Part shown: positions 23,366 through 35,122 of the stretch, piece by piece | How the letters are laid out: every line of letters starts with the position of its first letter | How positions within the stretch are numbered: position 1 is the first letter of the stretch | Source: Pseudopithomyces maydicus | Taxonomy: Eukaryota; Ascomycota; Dothideomycetes; Pleosporales; Didymosphaeriaceae | Direction: 5' to 3' | NCBI GenBank assembly: GCA_026873275.1 | Contig: JANTUC010000014.1 | Location: forward strand, 186,001-250,000 | DNA length: 64,000 nt | The notes under the pieces: generated by a model | Database searches by the model: none | Told to the model about the DNA's origin: nothing | What the model saw: the letters and a program-made list of their open reading frames with translations, nothing else | Translations under genes and position numbers: made by a program

Positions 23366-23968
23366 ATGTTCCGCACCTCCATCGTCAAGGCCTCGCGCCC
23401 GCTCGCTTCCCAGCGCCTGTTCACCACCTCGGTCCGCGTCATGGCTGGCGGTGACGCCGGCTCGGGTGCTTCGCGATCGACGGGCTCGCGTGGAGGGTGA
23501 GTCTGCTTGTTCTTTCTTTTCTTCTTCTGCTGTATACATGTATGTATATGTATATACATATATATATATGTATATGTAATACTATCATGTATACATACAA
23601 GCGTAGTACCGCCCAACACCGAACCAAGCTAATCTCCCCAGCGACGCATTCACCAAGCGCGAAGCCGCAGCCGAAGAGCTCTACATCAAGCAAGAAGAGC
23701 GCGCCAAGTACGCACCTCCCATTCACCTTCTCCCATACCATCCACCTGCTCCCCACCATACCAATTCACAAGCTAATACACACCAACAGGCTCCTCGCCA
23801 TCCGCGAGAAGCTCAGGCAGCAACAGCAGCACATCGAGGAGCTCACCCGACACATGTGCGTTACCCATACCTACATAACCCTTGCTATGCGCCGGGGGGC
23901 ACGCGGCTAACGGATGTAGTGACGAGGTTACGAAGCAGGAGGGGGGCCAGGGGGAGAACCAGCCTTAG
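23366..23968 (+). CDS. INH1: Mitochondrial F1F0-ATPase inhibitor (IF1 family)
   Basis: Model: 23366-23496, 23642-23707, 23790-23855, 23920-23968; 103 residues. The N-terminal 25 residues are rich in Arg/Ser/Thr and lack acidic residues, as in a mitochondrial presequence. The Gly/Ser-rich linker and the segment FTKREAAAEELYIKQEE, followed by LLAIREKLRQQQQHIEEL, match the inhibitory helix and coiled coil of IF1. The protein blocks ATP hydrolysis by F1 when the proton gradient collapses. The first intron (145 nt) contains TA/TG-rich low-complexity sequence. All exons join in frame with GT-AG ends. Confidence 0.93.
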
Positions 23969-24492
23969 AGAGGATAGGCGGATAATTGGGTGGAAGGATG
24001 AGAGGGGAATGGAAGCGTGTGGATAGTGTACATTATGTAGGAATGTTGAATCTCTATCACGAGCGGAGCAGGGCAGGGCAGGCGTGTTGTTTGTTTGTGT
24101 GTTTATGCTGTGGACGGGGGTGGAGTGATGTGATGTGATGGGGAGTAAGTGGACTAGATGGACTACATACATACCTCGCGATGATGCTGGTTGTAGGTAA
24201 GAGCTTTGCATCTGGCTGACGAGCGTTCTGATGCATCTCTCCACGCTGAATCGCACGCATAACCCGCCGTGCCAAATCGTGCCCACTGGATCAAAAAATC
24301 TATTAATGTACACAAGCAAGCAGACAAGCAAGCAAGCAAGCAAGTTATCACGTACGCGCAGAGGCCCTTGCTACATGAGTACCCACGCCGATATTCCCTA
24401 TCCTTCTTCCCATCCCATCCCATCCCATCCCACCCTATCATCCCCCCAAAGAAAATCCCACCCCCACCCAACTCTTACATCACACACCACAT
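23969..24492. other. Convergent 3' region between INH1 and NSP1
   Basis: No gene. Contains a CAAG repeat near 24312-24342 and an ATCCC repeat near 24410-24431. Overlapping frames are without motifs. Confidence 0.6.
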
Positions 24493-26682
24493 CTACGACA
24501 CCCCCCAAACCTCTGCGACCTCCCCCCTAAAGCTCCTATAAAAATCATCCACGGCATCGCTCCCGAGCCCATTCCACGCGCCGCCGTGAGCCCCGCCCCT
24601 GCCAACCTTCTCCGCAGCCTCGATCTTCTGCTCCAGCAGCTTGGCGCCCACATCGATGCTCTGGAGCTGGGCAAGCTGGGAGTTGAGGACGCGGACGACC
24701 TTTGTGAGGGGGTCGTCTGGTTTGCCGCTCTTGCTGAGGGTCTGGGAGGTTGTGTTGATCTCCTCGATCATCTCGGTGAGGTCCTTGTTGAGCTCGTTGA
24801 GGCGGTCTTGGAGTTTTTCTGCGAGCTTGTAGCTGTGGGGTGTTAGCGTTTGCCCTTTCCTTGCATGTAGGATGGATTTATGTAGGAAAGATGTAAAGAA
24901 GGAGGGGGCGGGGGTGAGAGAGAGAAGGGGAAACGTACGTTCGCTCGCGCTCCTGGTCCGGTCCACGCAGGTTGTCCGCCCGGCCACCGACGCCGTGAAT
25001 CTGCATCATCTGGTCGATCTCCTTCTCGTACTTGTCGAGGTACTGGTCGAGTTCCGACTGGCTGTTCTCGATGTGCGTGAGGTGCTTTTCTACCTCCTGG
25101 GCGTCGCGCTCTGCCTGGAACGTTCGTGTGTAGAGCTGCTTGACCCTGTCCGAGTTCTCGACTAATGCGCGGTCCCACTTTGCGATTGTGGCAGCCTGTG
25201 CTTGGAACTCCTTTTGGTACTTGTTTAGATCCGAAGCCCATCGGGTGATGATCTCATCCATGGACTTGTTCTTGAGGCGGGACTGGGCTGATGGTGCTGG
25301 GCCAGCGGTAGAGCTTGCGAATCCGGTTTTGGCTGCATCCCCAGATGTGGCAGTCGTCGTGGCTGGAGCTGCGGTCGATGTCGAGGCTGGTGCTGCGGTG
25401 GTCGATGCTGCTGCTCCAGTGGTTGCCCCAGTCGTTGCTGGTGTCGATGGGTTGCCTTTGGAGAATAGAGAGAAACCACCAGAAGCGGTAGCGGTACTCG
25501 CGGCTGGTGCAGCTCCCGACGAAGCTGCTGCGCCTGAAAAAAGACCAGTGCTGGGGGCAGCAGTTGTTCCTGCAGCAGGTGCCGAAGGAAACAAAGAAGG
25601 CTTAGCAGCGGCGCCTGAGGTTGCTGTCGATGCTGGAGTTTGAGCAGCACTCGAGCTCGCACCTCCTGCATTGCTGAACAGAGTGTTGCTCATCGTGGGG
25701 GCAGGTGTGTTCCCAATAGACGGTGGTGTAGATTTGTCTCCGCCGAGGCTGAAGGGTGTGGACTTGTTGCCACCAAGAGTGAATCCAGGTGTGGCATTGG
25801 CAGCGGGTTGCGATGATGGTGCTGCTGCCGCCCCAAGACTAAATGGTTTGTTTGCTGGGGTAGCTGCAGGTGTTGTGCTACCCATGCTGAACAAAGACGG
25901 CTTAGGGGTTGCTTGCGGAGCTGCTTCACCACCAGGAATGCTTGGCTTCGCGGCTGAAGCATCTTTGTTGCCAAAACCGAAAGCGCCCGCACCGCTGGCC
26001 GGGGGCTGCGCTGGGGTGGTTGTCTTTGCGCCGAATAGAGATGTCGAAGAGGTAGCTGGCTTCGCAGCTCCTCCAAAAAGAGAGGGTGCAGAGGTAGCTG
26101 GTGTGGCCGCGTTTCCGAACAAGCTCGTTCCTGGAGGCGGCCCGGCGGGTGTGGTTGAAGGAAGGGCGAAAGTTTTGTTAGGAGCGGGCGTAGCAGCGGG
26201 TGTGGAAGAGGCTGTTCGATGTTAGCTTACATATATGGTAAACATGAGCCTGCTCTCTACGTACCTGCGGGCTTGCCAAAAGAGAAGCCCGAAGTCGCTG
26301 CCGGAGCTGCGCCTGTGGTGCCAGAGCTTGCAGCCGCACCAGCTCCACCGAAAAGCGAGGGCTTTGCAGCGCCTCCTGCGTCGCCGCCGGGCTTGAACGA
26401 GAAGGGACTCGACGATGGCTGCGATGCGCCGGCGGTGGCCTGTGTGCTTCCGAAGAGCGGCTTAGATGCAGCGGGCGTGGTCGACGCGCCTCCAAATAGC
26501 GAAGATCCGCCTGAAGCCGCACCGCCGAAGAGAGATGGAGCCGCAGCAGGCGTGCTGGTGCCGGCCGATGTGGTGTTGTTCGCGCCGCCGAAGAGGTTCG
26601 ATGTGCCGGAGCTGGCTGCACCGCTGCCGAACAGTGGCTTATTGGGCGTGCTGCTGCTGTTGTTTCCGAAATTGAAAGCCAT
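24493..26682 (-). CDS. NSP1: Nucleoporin NSP1 (p62-type FG nucleoporin)
   Basis: Model on the minus strand: 26682-26265, 26211-24939, 24832-24493; 676 residues. It starts MAFNFGN. The first 420 or so residues are an FG domain dominated by SLFGG, KPLFG, FSLG and FSFGK units in Ala/Thr/Ser/Pro-rich spacers. The C-terminal part is the coiled-coil NSP1_C domain, beginning at KNKSMDEIITRWASDL and running through YLDKYEKEIDQMM to the last exon. It anchors the channel and cytoplasmic NPC subcomplexes, and its FG repeats bind transport receptors. Start divergent from the DUF5102-like gene at 27210. Confidence 0.95.
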
Positions 26683-27209
26683 GGTGGGCGGGTCTGTTTA
26701 TGAGGTCGGAGCAGAGTAGGCTATGTGCTGGAGCGAAGCTGTCGCGGTGTTGTTTACCTGCGTGCTGCAGGTACAGGTTTCTGAGGCGGCTGGGGTGAGC
26801 AGGGCGCGCAATTGTAGGCCACAGTCGACGACGTGGAGTTGGAGCCTGGTCTCTCACGGTATCTGGCGCGGGGCTTCAAAGACTGGTGAATGCGACAAAC
26901 CGCTTGCCTGCCGTCACTTCGCGCTGCAGCTCCAAACTTTGGACCTTCACGCGCAAAGCACAAGCCAGCTCGGCGAATTGTTACGCCGCGCCTGCCTTCG
27001 TTTGGTCCAAGATTGGCGGGGGCGGTCTAGAGCAGCCGCCTGCCGCGCCGTCACCAGATTACAGCTTCACAGTGCTCCATACTCCTACTGTCTTTCCACT
27101 CGTACGACACGGTCGATCCTTTTCCCTCTGCCCTACTTCCCTCTTCGCTCCCGCTCTATACGAGCATAGACCATATCCTAGCTATCGTCTGAGCATCTTC
27201 CTTATCACC
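26683..27209. other. Divergent promoter between NSP1 and the DUF5102-like gene
   Basis: 527 bases between two start codons on opposite strands. Frames within it are shadows. No clear TATA element, as usual for housekeeping genes. Confidence 0.6.
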
Positions 27210-28927
27210 ATGGCCGACGAACTGGCTCCTCCCCGCAAGAGCACGGAGCTGGTAGACTCCGGCACAAAGGACCTGGGTAAGAGCACCGTCTCCTAAGCAG
27301 TCCGCCTCTAACTCGCTTGCAGCCGCCGAATCGTCCAGCGATGAGCATTTTTCGGATGCATCTGAGGGGCGCCCTGAGAAGCTCGACCGCTCTAATGCCA
27401 CATCGCCCATTCCCGTCACCCGCGTGGAGCGCGTCGACGACCAGCCCAGCTACGGCGAAGTCCCCGGAACCGAAGCCTACGCGAAGCGCACCCAGGATGC
27501 CGTCCCCGACGAGGTGGAGGTAGTACCCGAGGGTCAGCGCAGTCGCAGCACCTCCAGGGTTAGCCTAAGTGATCGTCCGTTGATCCCGGGAGGTACCCAG
27601 ATACCCATAACGGTGGTGGAGAAGATAGACCCAGACGTCCCCAGCCACGGTGACGTCCCTGGCACACTGGCCCATGATCTCCGCGCCGCTGATGCTAAGC
27701 CTGACGTTGTGCTGAAAGCGCCGCAGCCACCAGAGAAGAAACCCGAGGGTACGTAAGGCGAGTTTTCTTTCTCCCTACGTGCGATTGACGGAAGAAGGGA
27801 CGCCAACCGCCTCCATAAGCAGATCTCCCGTGAGCTCCAGCAGCGACGACGACGACGCAGACGAGCCAAATGGCTATGCGGCAGATGACGATGAGGTTGC
27901 GGAAGTCGACGATGCAGCGGAGGACGATGGTTTTGGCGACGACTTCGACGACTTTGAGGAGGGCGGGGACGGGGACGATTTTGGGGATTTCGATGATGGG
28001 TTTCAGCAAGGCGAGCAAGACAACGAGACTACATTTGACAAACCCCCAGAACAAGCTTCTATACCCGCCCCTTCACCGGGCCCTGTAAGTCGAAAATATG
28101 CAATGCCAGGTTTCGTGCCTGCTCAAGCTCCTGTCCTTACGGTGATGCATTGGCTGACGGGGTTACGCGTAGCCTGTCCTTGACTTGGAAGACCTTAACA
28201 CATTTGAAGACATTGCCAGTGCCACCCAGCCCTATATTGATGACATCTACCCTTCGTTGAAAGAAATCCCGAGCATCACCACGGCCAGTCCAGCAGCCCT
28301 ACGATCCATATTCCTTTCTGAGCGCAGCGAGTCACTGTGGTCGCAGCTCGTTGCGCCGCCGCCTCTGCAGCCCCCAGACTGGGTGCGCTCACGCATACGT
28401 CGGTTGTTCTTGGTGTCGCTGGGCGTGCCCGTCGACCTCGACGAGATCCTGCCGGCGTCCAAGCAGAAAAAGCTGGTCTTGCCATCGATCCACATTCCTG
28501 GTGAAAAGTCACCGAGGCCTTCGGGCGACGGCCGCAGTGGAGCGTTGGGCAGAGTCAAGAAGGAGAACGCTTCGTCGACGTCGATAGACTCGTCGGCGTC
28601 AAAGTCAGCGAAGAGGAAAGGGCCGGCACCGGCACCCGAGCTGGACATTGGGTCGACGACCAGGCTGTGTTCCACCACGGATGCTGCGCTCGGCAACTTC
28701 ACGGACGAGGAGCTGCGGGCACATATCAAACGGCTAGAGGAACTCCAAGAGCGCGCCAAGGAGGTGTTCGACTACTGGCAAAAGCGCATGGAGAGCGCAT
28801 TGGGAGACAAGGACGCGGTAAGAAGGCTGCCGTGTTTGCCACGTGGGTTTGCACTTTGCTAATGTGGGTTTCCTAGTTCGAACAAGTCATCGAGAGCCTG
28901 GTAGCGCACGCTAAGAAGCTCAGGTGA
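27210..28927 (+). CDS. DUF5102 / Laa2-like protein, probable AP-1 accessory factor
   Basis: Model: 27210-27276, 27323-27748, 27798-28084, 28173-28817, 28877-28927; 491 residues. The N-terminal third is acidic and disordered, with repeated YGEVPGT / HGDVPGT motifs. Residues near 215-250 form a very acidic block with alternating FGDDFDDFEE and FGDFDDGF motifs, the type used to bind clathrin adaptor ear domains. The C-terminal half is folded, ending in a helix with FDYWQKRM and FEQVIESLVAHAKKLR. This arrangement recalls fungal DUF5102 proteins including yeast Laa2 (YBL010C), which localises AP-1 with Laa1. The family name is from memory of the pattern; the gene structure is well supported. Confidence 0.7.
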
Positions 28928-30881
28928 AGCAGGCGACCCTCGCACCGTGAGCGTACGGGAAATTGCGACGAGAGGCGGATGACGACACAAAATGAAGCAC
29001 GCAGCTGGTGACGATGGCAGGCATGGCGCCGGTGGTGAGCACTAGGTACGGGCAGTAGGGACAGGCGTTTGAAAGGGCTGGTCGGAAACGCTGGATCAGG
29101 GATGCATCCATGGATCGGAGGGGCGCACGTGACGAGGGTAATTCACGGCGCCACCGCACGTAGCCGAGGCCGAGGGCACAACGGCTCTCATGATGCCTAT
29201 TAAGTGGAGCTGGCCAGGGGTGGTGGTGCGGTAGCCGGCTTGGGCGCGGTGCGAAGTGGTGTGGTGGGGCGTACAGCGGTGCTCTTCTTCAGTCGGCAAG
29301 TACTTGGGCAAGTACATGGTAGGTACTCACATGGTAGTAGATGCAGTACAGGACGTAGAGTAAGCAGCGGACAGATAGACCGGACTACGATGCTGGTTGA
29401 AACTGCGCGATCGATCATCCCAATCTCCACGACGCATGCTGTGAGGGGGACGATCAAACAGGGGCGCCGTTGCACTGCGTGGATGGCGGAGGTTGTCGCG
29501 GTGGGATGGGACGGATGGGCGGTTGACGGTGGTGGTCCTGGTGGATGGACGGGTGCCGGACGGGGACGCACGGCGTGGGCGCCTGCACGGGTCGAGTATG
29601 GATCGCCGTGAGGGCGCACACGACGGCCACGACGCACACGGCGACGGGCACATTTGCCAGGCCCAATCTCGCTCCCCTTTCAGGCGCCTCTCGGGCGCAT
29701 TTCAGGGTCCTCGACGGCGCGGATGACGGAGGGCCGCCGTCTGCTGTACCGTAGACTAACGCTGCAGCGCTGCGCGTGGTTTGCCCCCTCCTATCCGAGT
29801 CGACCGCCGGGCTGCTGGGGCTAGCATGACTTGCCGACGCGCTGCCATTCGGCCAGCAGCTGTCGCGGCGGCCGTGCCACGCAGCAGGCGGGCAGCCAGT
29901 CCCGGTGCCAGGCAGTTCAAGTCAAGTTCAGTGTTCACAGGGGCCATGTGACGTGCGCTGGCTGACAGGCGCTGCGGGCAGCGGACTGCGGGCATCTGGC
30001 ATCTGGCATAGGGCATAGGTACTTACTGTACTGTACGGCATACGGCCTGGCCTCAGCGGCCCATTACATCACAGGCGCCCCATCCCTCCAGGGCTCCCCC
30101 CTCCCCCCAGGCGGTCCCAAAGCAGCCCGCCCGCCGCGTGCGAGCAAACGGGCGCGCGCGAGACGGTGAATCGTGTGAATGGTGCCCCCATCCCCATTTC
30201 CACGGCGCCACCTGAGCGGTCCGCGCTGCGAGCCCTGGAGGCTAAGCTGCTAAGCTCGGAGGGCCATGCACCAGCGGGTTCGCTAGAAGGGCAGCCAGCC
30301 TGTCGCGAGCCGGTGCGCGCAATGGGCAGCGACCCAGCGACTTCTTTGTATAGACACGCCGCCGATCACTCCGTTCTCTGCCCTCCGCACCGCACACTAC
30401 CCAGGTAGGTACCGGTAGTAGTAGTAGGTAGTAGTCTACGCCCAACTGCACACGCTTCTGCCCGTCCCTATCCCCTCTCCCTCGCCCGCCTGCCGCATCG
30501 CCCAGCCCTGTGTGTGAGGGTCCACTGCATGCGTCCGCATTTATCGAATCCATCCTTCGCCGCGATTCGCCCTTCCACCCCTAGTCCTAGCAGCAACGCC
30601 AACCTCGCCTCGCTTTGATACGCGCGGGGGCCTCCTGGCAAGAAACTCACCACGATAGTAGTCTACCGGCTGCCTCTCGACAGACCGCCCGACACGCCCT
30701 CTGTCTGCCATCTCCATCCTCGAACCCAGCGGCCGCCTCCTGTCCGTCTGCCCGTCTCGACTGAGCCCCTGCCCGCTGCCCTCCCCGCTGCCCTCCCCGC
30801 TGCCCGCACCTCGCAGACTCCCAGTCGTGCTGCTCCTCATGCGCCCCGAGTAGCAGCAGCCACCCTTCACTCGCAGCAGCG
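28928..30881. other. Long GC-rich promoter and leader region of the histidine kinase gene
   Basis: Nearly 2 kb without a supportable gene. Frames are numerous because the DNA is GC-rich, but none has a motif. From about 30440 to 30880 the plus strand is rich in CCC and CT tracts, as in long fungal 5' leaders. Short direct repeats (ggtagtagtag near 30416; ctgccctccccg near 30776-30800) occur. Confidence 0.5.
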
Positions 30882-33800
30882 ATGTCCGCAGAAACCTACC
30901 AGGGACTGTCAGAGTTCGTGAGGAACCTCGCCCCGTCACACGACCCCGGGCTCGATGCCTCCTTCCGCGCCCAGGTCGCCGCAAATGGCGCAAAGCAGAC
31001 GCCCGTCGTCCTCGCTGGGCCCGACTCCGCCGAGAAGACGGCCCTCGAGCGCGAGCTGGCCGCCCTCCAAGCCCGCGTCCAGTACCTCGAGGCAAAGGCC
31101 AACGTCGTAGACAACCACACCTTCCCCATGACGCCTGGGGAGCCCACCAACGCACAATATCTCTATGCACAGGCCTCGGCGCCGCCCGCCCGCAACGGCG
31201 GCGTCCAGGACCGCCGCGGCTCTGAGAAACGAGCCACCTGGGTCAGCAACTGGCTGGCTGCCAAGGAGCCAAGTGGCGACTCGGATCAGCCTGCCGCCGC
31301 CCTGACCGAGGAGCAGCTCAACTACCTGCGGGACCACCTGAACAAGCAGGCCGACCAGATCAGGAACCAGCGCGAGCACATCGACAACCTGAGCGCAGAG
31401 GTCAGCAAGCAGCTGAACAACCAGAACACCGCATTCGCACATGGCATCGAGGACATTGGCGCTCTCAAGCGAGAGCTTGGGAAGCACCAGCAGGCCAACC
31501 TGGCCTTCCAGAAGGCACTCCGCGAGATTGGAAGCATCGTCACCGCCGTCGCTATGGGCGATCTGAGCAAGAAGGTTTTGATTCATGCCAAGGAGATGGA
31601 CCCTGAGATTACACTGTTCAAGCGCACCATCAACCGCATGGTGGACCAGCTGCAGGATTTTGCCAGTCAAGTGACATTTTTGGCCAAGGAAGTCGGAACT
31701 GAGGGCCGCCTCGGTGGCCAGGCCGACTTGCCTGGTGTTGACGGTATTTGGGCTGAATTGACGGATAGCGGTATGGAGTGCTCTTGCGCCGTTCACTGAC
31801 CTTGAGCTAACGTGCAAATCTAGTGAATCTCATGGCGAAGAACCTCACAGAACAGGTGCGTGAGATCGCCATCGTCACCACCGCTGTGGCGCACGGCGAC
31901 TTGAGCAAGAAGATTGAAAGACCCGCCAAAGGAGAAATTTTACAGTTACAACAAACCATTAATACCATGGTGGACCAGCTGCAGTCGTTCGCCACTGAAG
32001 TCACGAAAGTGGCCAGAGATGTCGGAACTGAAGGCAAGCTCGGAGGCCAGGCAGAGATTGCTGGCGTCAAGGGCATGTGGAACGAGCTTACGATTAACGT
32101 GAACGCCATGGCCCAAAACCTCACAACACAGGTCAGAGATATCGCACAGGTTACCACGGCTGTTGCCCAAGGAAACCTCACACGGAAAGTCGAGGCACAG
32201 TGTAAAGGTGAAATTCTGGAACTCAAGAATACTATAAACTTGATGGTCGACCAACTGCAGCAGTTTGCACATGAAGTCACCAAGATTGCCCGAGAGGTCG
32301 GTTCGGAAGGTCGTCTTGGTGGTCAGGCCACCGTGCACGGAGTCGAAGGAACATGGAAAGACCTGACCGAGAATGTGAACGGTATGGCCATGAATCTCAC
32401 TACCCAAGTGCGAGAAATCGCCGAGGTCACAACCGCCGTCGCCCGTGGAGACTTGAGTAGGAAAGTCAAGGCCGAAGTCCAGGGTGAGATTCTGTCGCTC
32501 AAGATCACCATCAACACTATGGTTGACCGCCTGAACACATTTGCCCAGGAAGTCAGCAAGGTCGCCCGCGAGGTCGGCACGGATGGTATCCTTGGCGGAC
32601 AGGCGCAGGTAGACAATGTGGAGGGCAAGTGGAAAGACTTGACCAACAATGTGAACACCATGGCCCAGAATCTTACTTTGCAAGTGCGAAGTATCTCCGA
32701 AGTCACCCAGGCCATCGCCAAGGGTGATATGAGTAGGAGAGTCCACGTGGATGCAGAGGGAGAAATTCGACTCCTGAAAGACACCATCAACGACATGGTT
32801 ACTCGTTTGGACGACTGGTCACTGGCCGTGAAGCGAGTTGCCCGCGATGTCGGTGTCGACGGAAAGATGGGTGGTCAAGCCGATGTCCAGGACATTGACG
32901 GACGATGGAAAGAAATCACAACCGACGTCAATACCATGGCGCAGAATTTGACATCGCAAGTGCGTGCTTTCGGTGACATTACCAACGCAGCCATGGAGGG
33001 CAAGTTCACACAAATCACAGTCGAGGCGTCCGGTGAGATGGACGAGCTGAAGAGGAAGATCAACCAGATGGTTTCCAGTCTGCGGGAGAGTATCCAAAGG
33101 AACACCGCTGCGAGAGAAGCCGCCGAGTTGGCGAACAAGACGAAGTCCGAGTTCCTGGCCAACATGTCGCACGAGATCCGAACACCCATGAACGGTATCA
33201 TCGGCATGACGCAGCTCACGCTCGATACCGACCTTACGCACTCACAGCGTGAAATGCTGACCATTGTTCACAACCTGGCAGGCCAGCTGTTAACGATTAT
33301 CGACGATATCCTCGACATCAGCAAGATCGAGGCAAACCGGATGGTCATGGAAGAGATCCCATTCTCGCTGCGAGGTACCATTTTCAACGCTTTGAAGTCC
33401 TTGTCCACAAGAGCGAACGAGCGGAAACTAAATCTGGCCTACGATGTGTCCTTCGATGTGCCGGACTATGTTGTCGGTGACTCTTTCAGGCTGCGACAGA
33501 TCATCCTGAACCTGGTGGGCAATGCCATCAAGTTTACGGAGCATGGCGAGGTCAAGGTCGCCATCTCCATGGCCGAAGAGCAAGACGAGGGCCAATACGT
33601 CTTCAGATTTGCTGTCTCAGATACCGGAATAGGCATCCACGGCGATAAGCTTAATCTCATTTTTGACACCTTCCAACAGGCCGACGGTTCAACCACGCGG
33701 AAGTTTGGCGGTACGGGTCTGGGTCTATCCATCTCCAAGCGACTAGTGACCCTCATGGGCGGTAGGATGTGGGTCACTTCCGACTATGGAAAGGGTAGTG

Positions 33801-35122
33801 TGTTCTACTTCACATGCAGGGTCCGCGCAGGAAACCCGCACCTCAGCGCTATTGGACCGCAGCTGGCGCCGTACAGCAAACACACTGTGCTTTTCGTCGA
33901 CCAAGGCCACACCGGCTTCTCTCAGCAGATTGAAGAGCATTTGCAGATGCTTGACCTTGTGCCGGTGGTCATCAAGTCTATTGATGACGTGCCCGAGTCC
34001 GACAAGCGGACCGCAGACATGGGCTTCGACTGCGTCATCGTCGATAACGAGCGCACCGCAAGAGAGCTTCGAATTGCCGAGCGCTTCAAATATATTCCTC
34101 TCGTAATGCTCACACCGCGCGTGTCAATAAGCCTGCGGTCTGCACTCGAAAACGGAATCTCAAGCTACATGACCACACCCTGCTTGCCGATTGATCTGGG
34201 CAATGCCCTCATCCCCGCGCTCGACGGCCGCGCCGCGCCTCTGGTGTCGGACCACTCGAAGTCGTTCAGCATCCTGCTCGCAGAAGACAACGCAGTCAAC
34301 CAGAAGCTCGCCGTCAGGATCCTCGAGAAGTACCACCACCGGGTCACGGTCGCCAACAACGGCCTGGAGGCCTTCGAGCACATCCAAAAGAAACGCTACG
34401 ACGTCGTCCTCATGGACGTGCAGATGCCCGTCATGGTAAGTCGATCACCCCTCCCCCTTTCCCCTCACATCCACATCTAACACATCCCCCAGGGCGGCTT
34501 CGAAGCCACAGCCAAGATCCGCGAATGGGAGCGCGAAAACGCCATCCCCTCCACGCCCGTCATCGCACTCACAGCGCACGCCATGGTCGGCGACCGCGAA
34601 AAGTGCCTCGCCGCCCAAATGGACGACTACCTCTCCAAGCCGCTGCGCCAGAACCAGCTCATCCAGACGATCCTCCGCTGCGCCACCATGGGCGGCACCC
34701 TCTACGACCACGAGCAGCGCCACTCCATGGAGCACATGGCGACGCCCGAGCTGACCCTGTCGTCGACGACCGCCGCGGGGGCCCCCGACAAGAGCAAGAG
34801 CCCTGGCGCTACGCCGTCCAAGAGCGCGGCGAGGCGCCCGCACATGGAGGCCAGGGGGTACACGGAGCGTGGGGCGGGCGGGGCGGGCGGCAGTCCGAGC
34901 TTGCTCGCGGCGGACCAGAGCGATCACGTCGATAGGGTGAGTCAATTTGGTCTTAGTCCTCCTGCCCCTTCTCACCCCCATCCTCCTCCTTCCCTTCTTC
35001 CTGCCCCTTCTTCTCGTCAGCCTGATTCTTCGTCGGCGCCGTCGCCGTCATCGTCCGCTGCGCAGCAGTCGAGCGGTGGGCGGCCGGTGAAACGGCAAAA
35101 ACGCGGTTGGGAGTGTATCTAA
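30882..35122 (+). CDS. NIK1: Group III hybrid histidine kinase (NIK1/OS-1 type)
   Basis: Model: 30882-31770, 31824-34435, 34493-34936, 35021-35122; 1348 residues, or 1376 if the last 84-nt intron is retained. The N-terminal coiled region is followed by six HAMP-type repeats, marked by recurring VN.MA.NLT.QVR and TAVA.GDLS.K segments. Next come the H box (SHEIRTPMNG, His near 745), the N box (LRQIILNLVGNAIKFT) and G boxes (DTGIGI, GGTGLGLSI). The receiver has LLAEDNAVNQ, phospho-acceptor Asp in VVLMDVQMP (near 1158) and the Lys in SKPLRQ. In filamentous fungi this cytoplasmic osmosensor acts upstream of the HOG MAPK cascade and is the target of phenylpyrrole and dicarboximide fungicides. HAMP repeats are intact, with no truncation of the resistance-associated kind. 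Confidence 0.97.
34937..35020 (+). other. In-frame 84-nt intron in the kinase C-terminus
   Basis: The donor is GTGAGT, and a long C/T tract runs up to CAG at 35020. It is 28 codons long, phase 0 and lacks a stop, so retention would only insert a Pro/Ser-rich stretch. Splice signals are stronger than chance; use of the intron is inference. Confidence 0.6.

Noticed and set aside
30936..31817. 293-codon minus-strand frame opposite the kinase N-terminus
   Set aside because: Antisense shadow of the HAMP-region exon; its repeats are the complement of the HAMP repeats.
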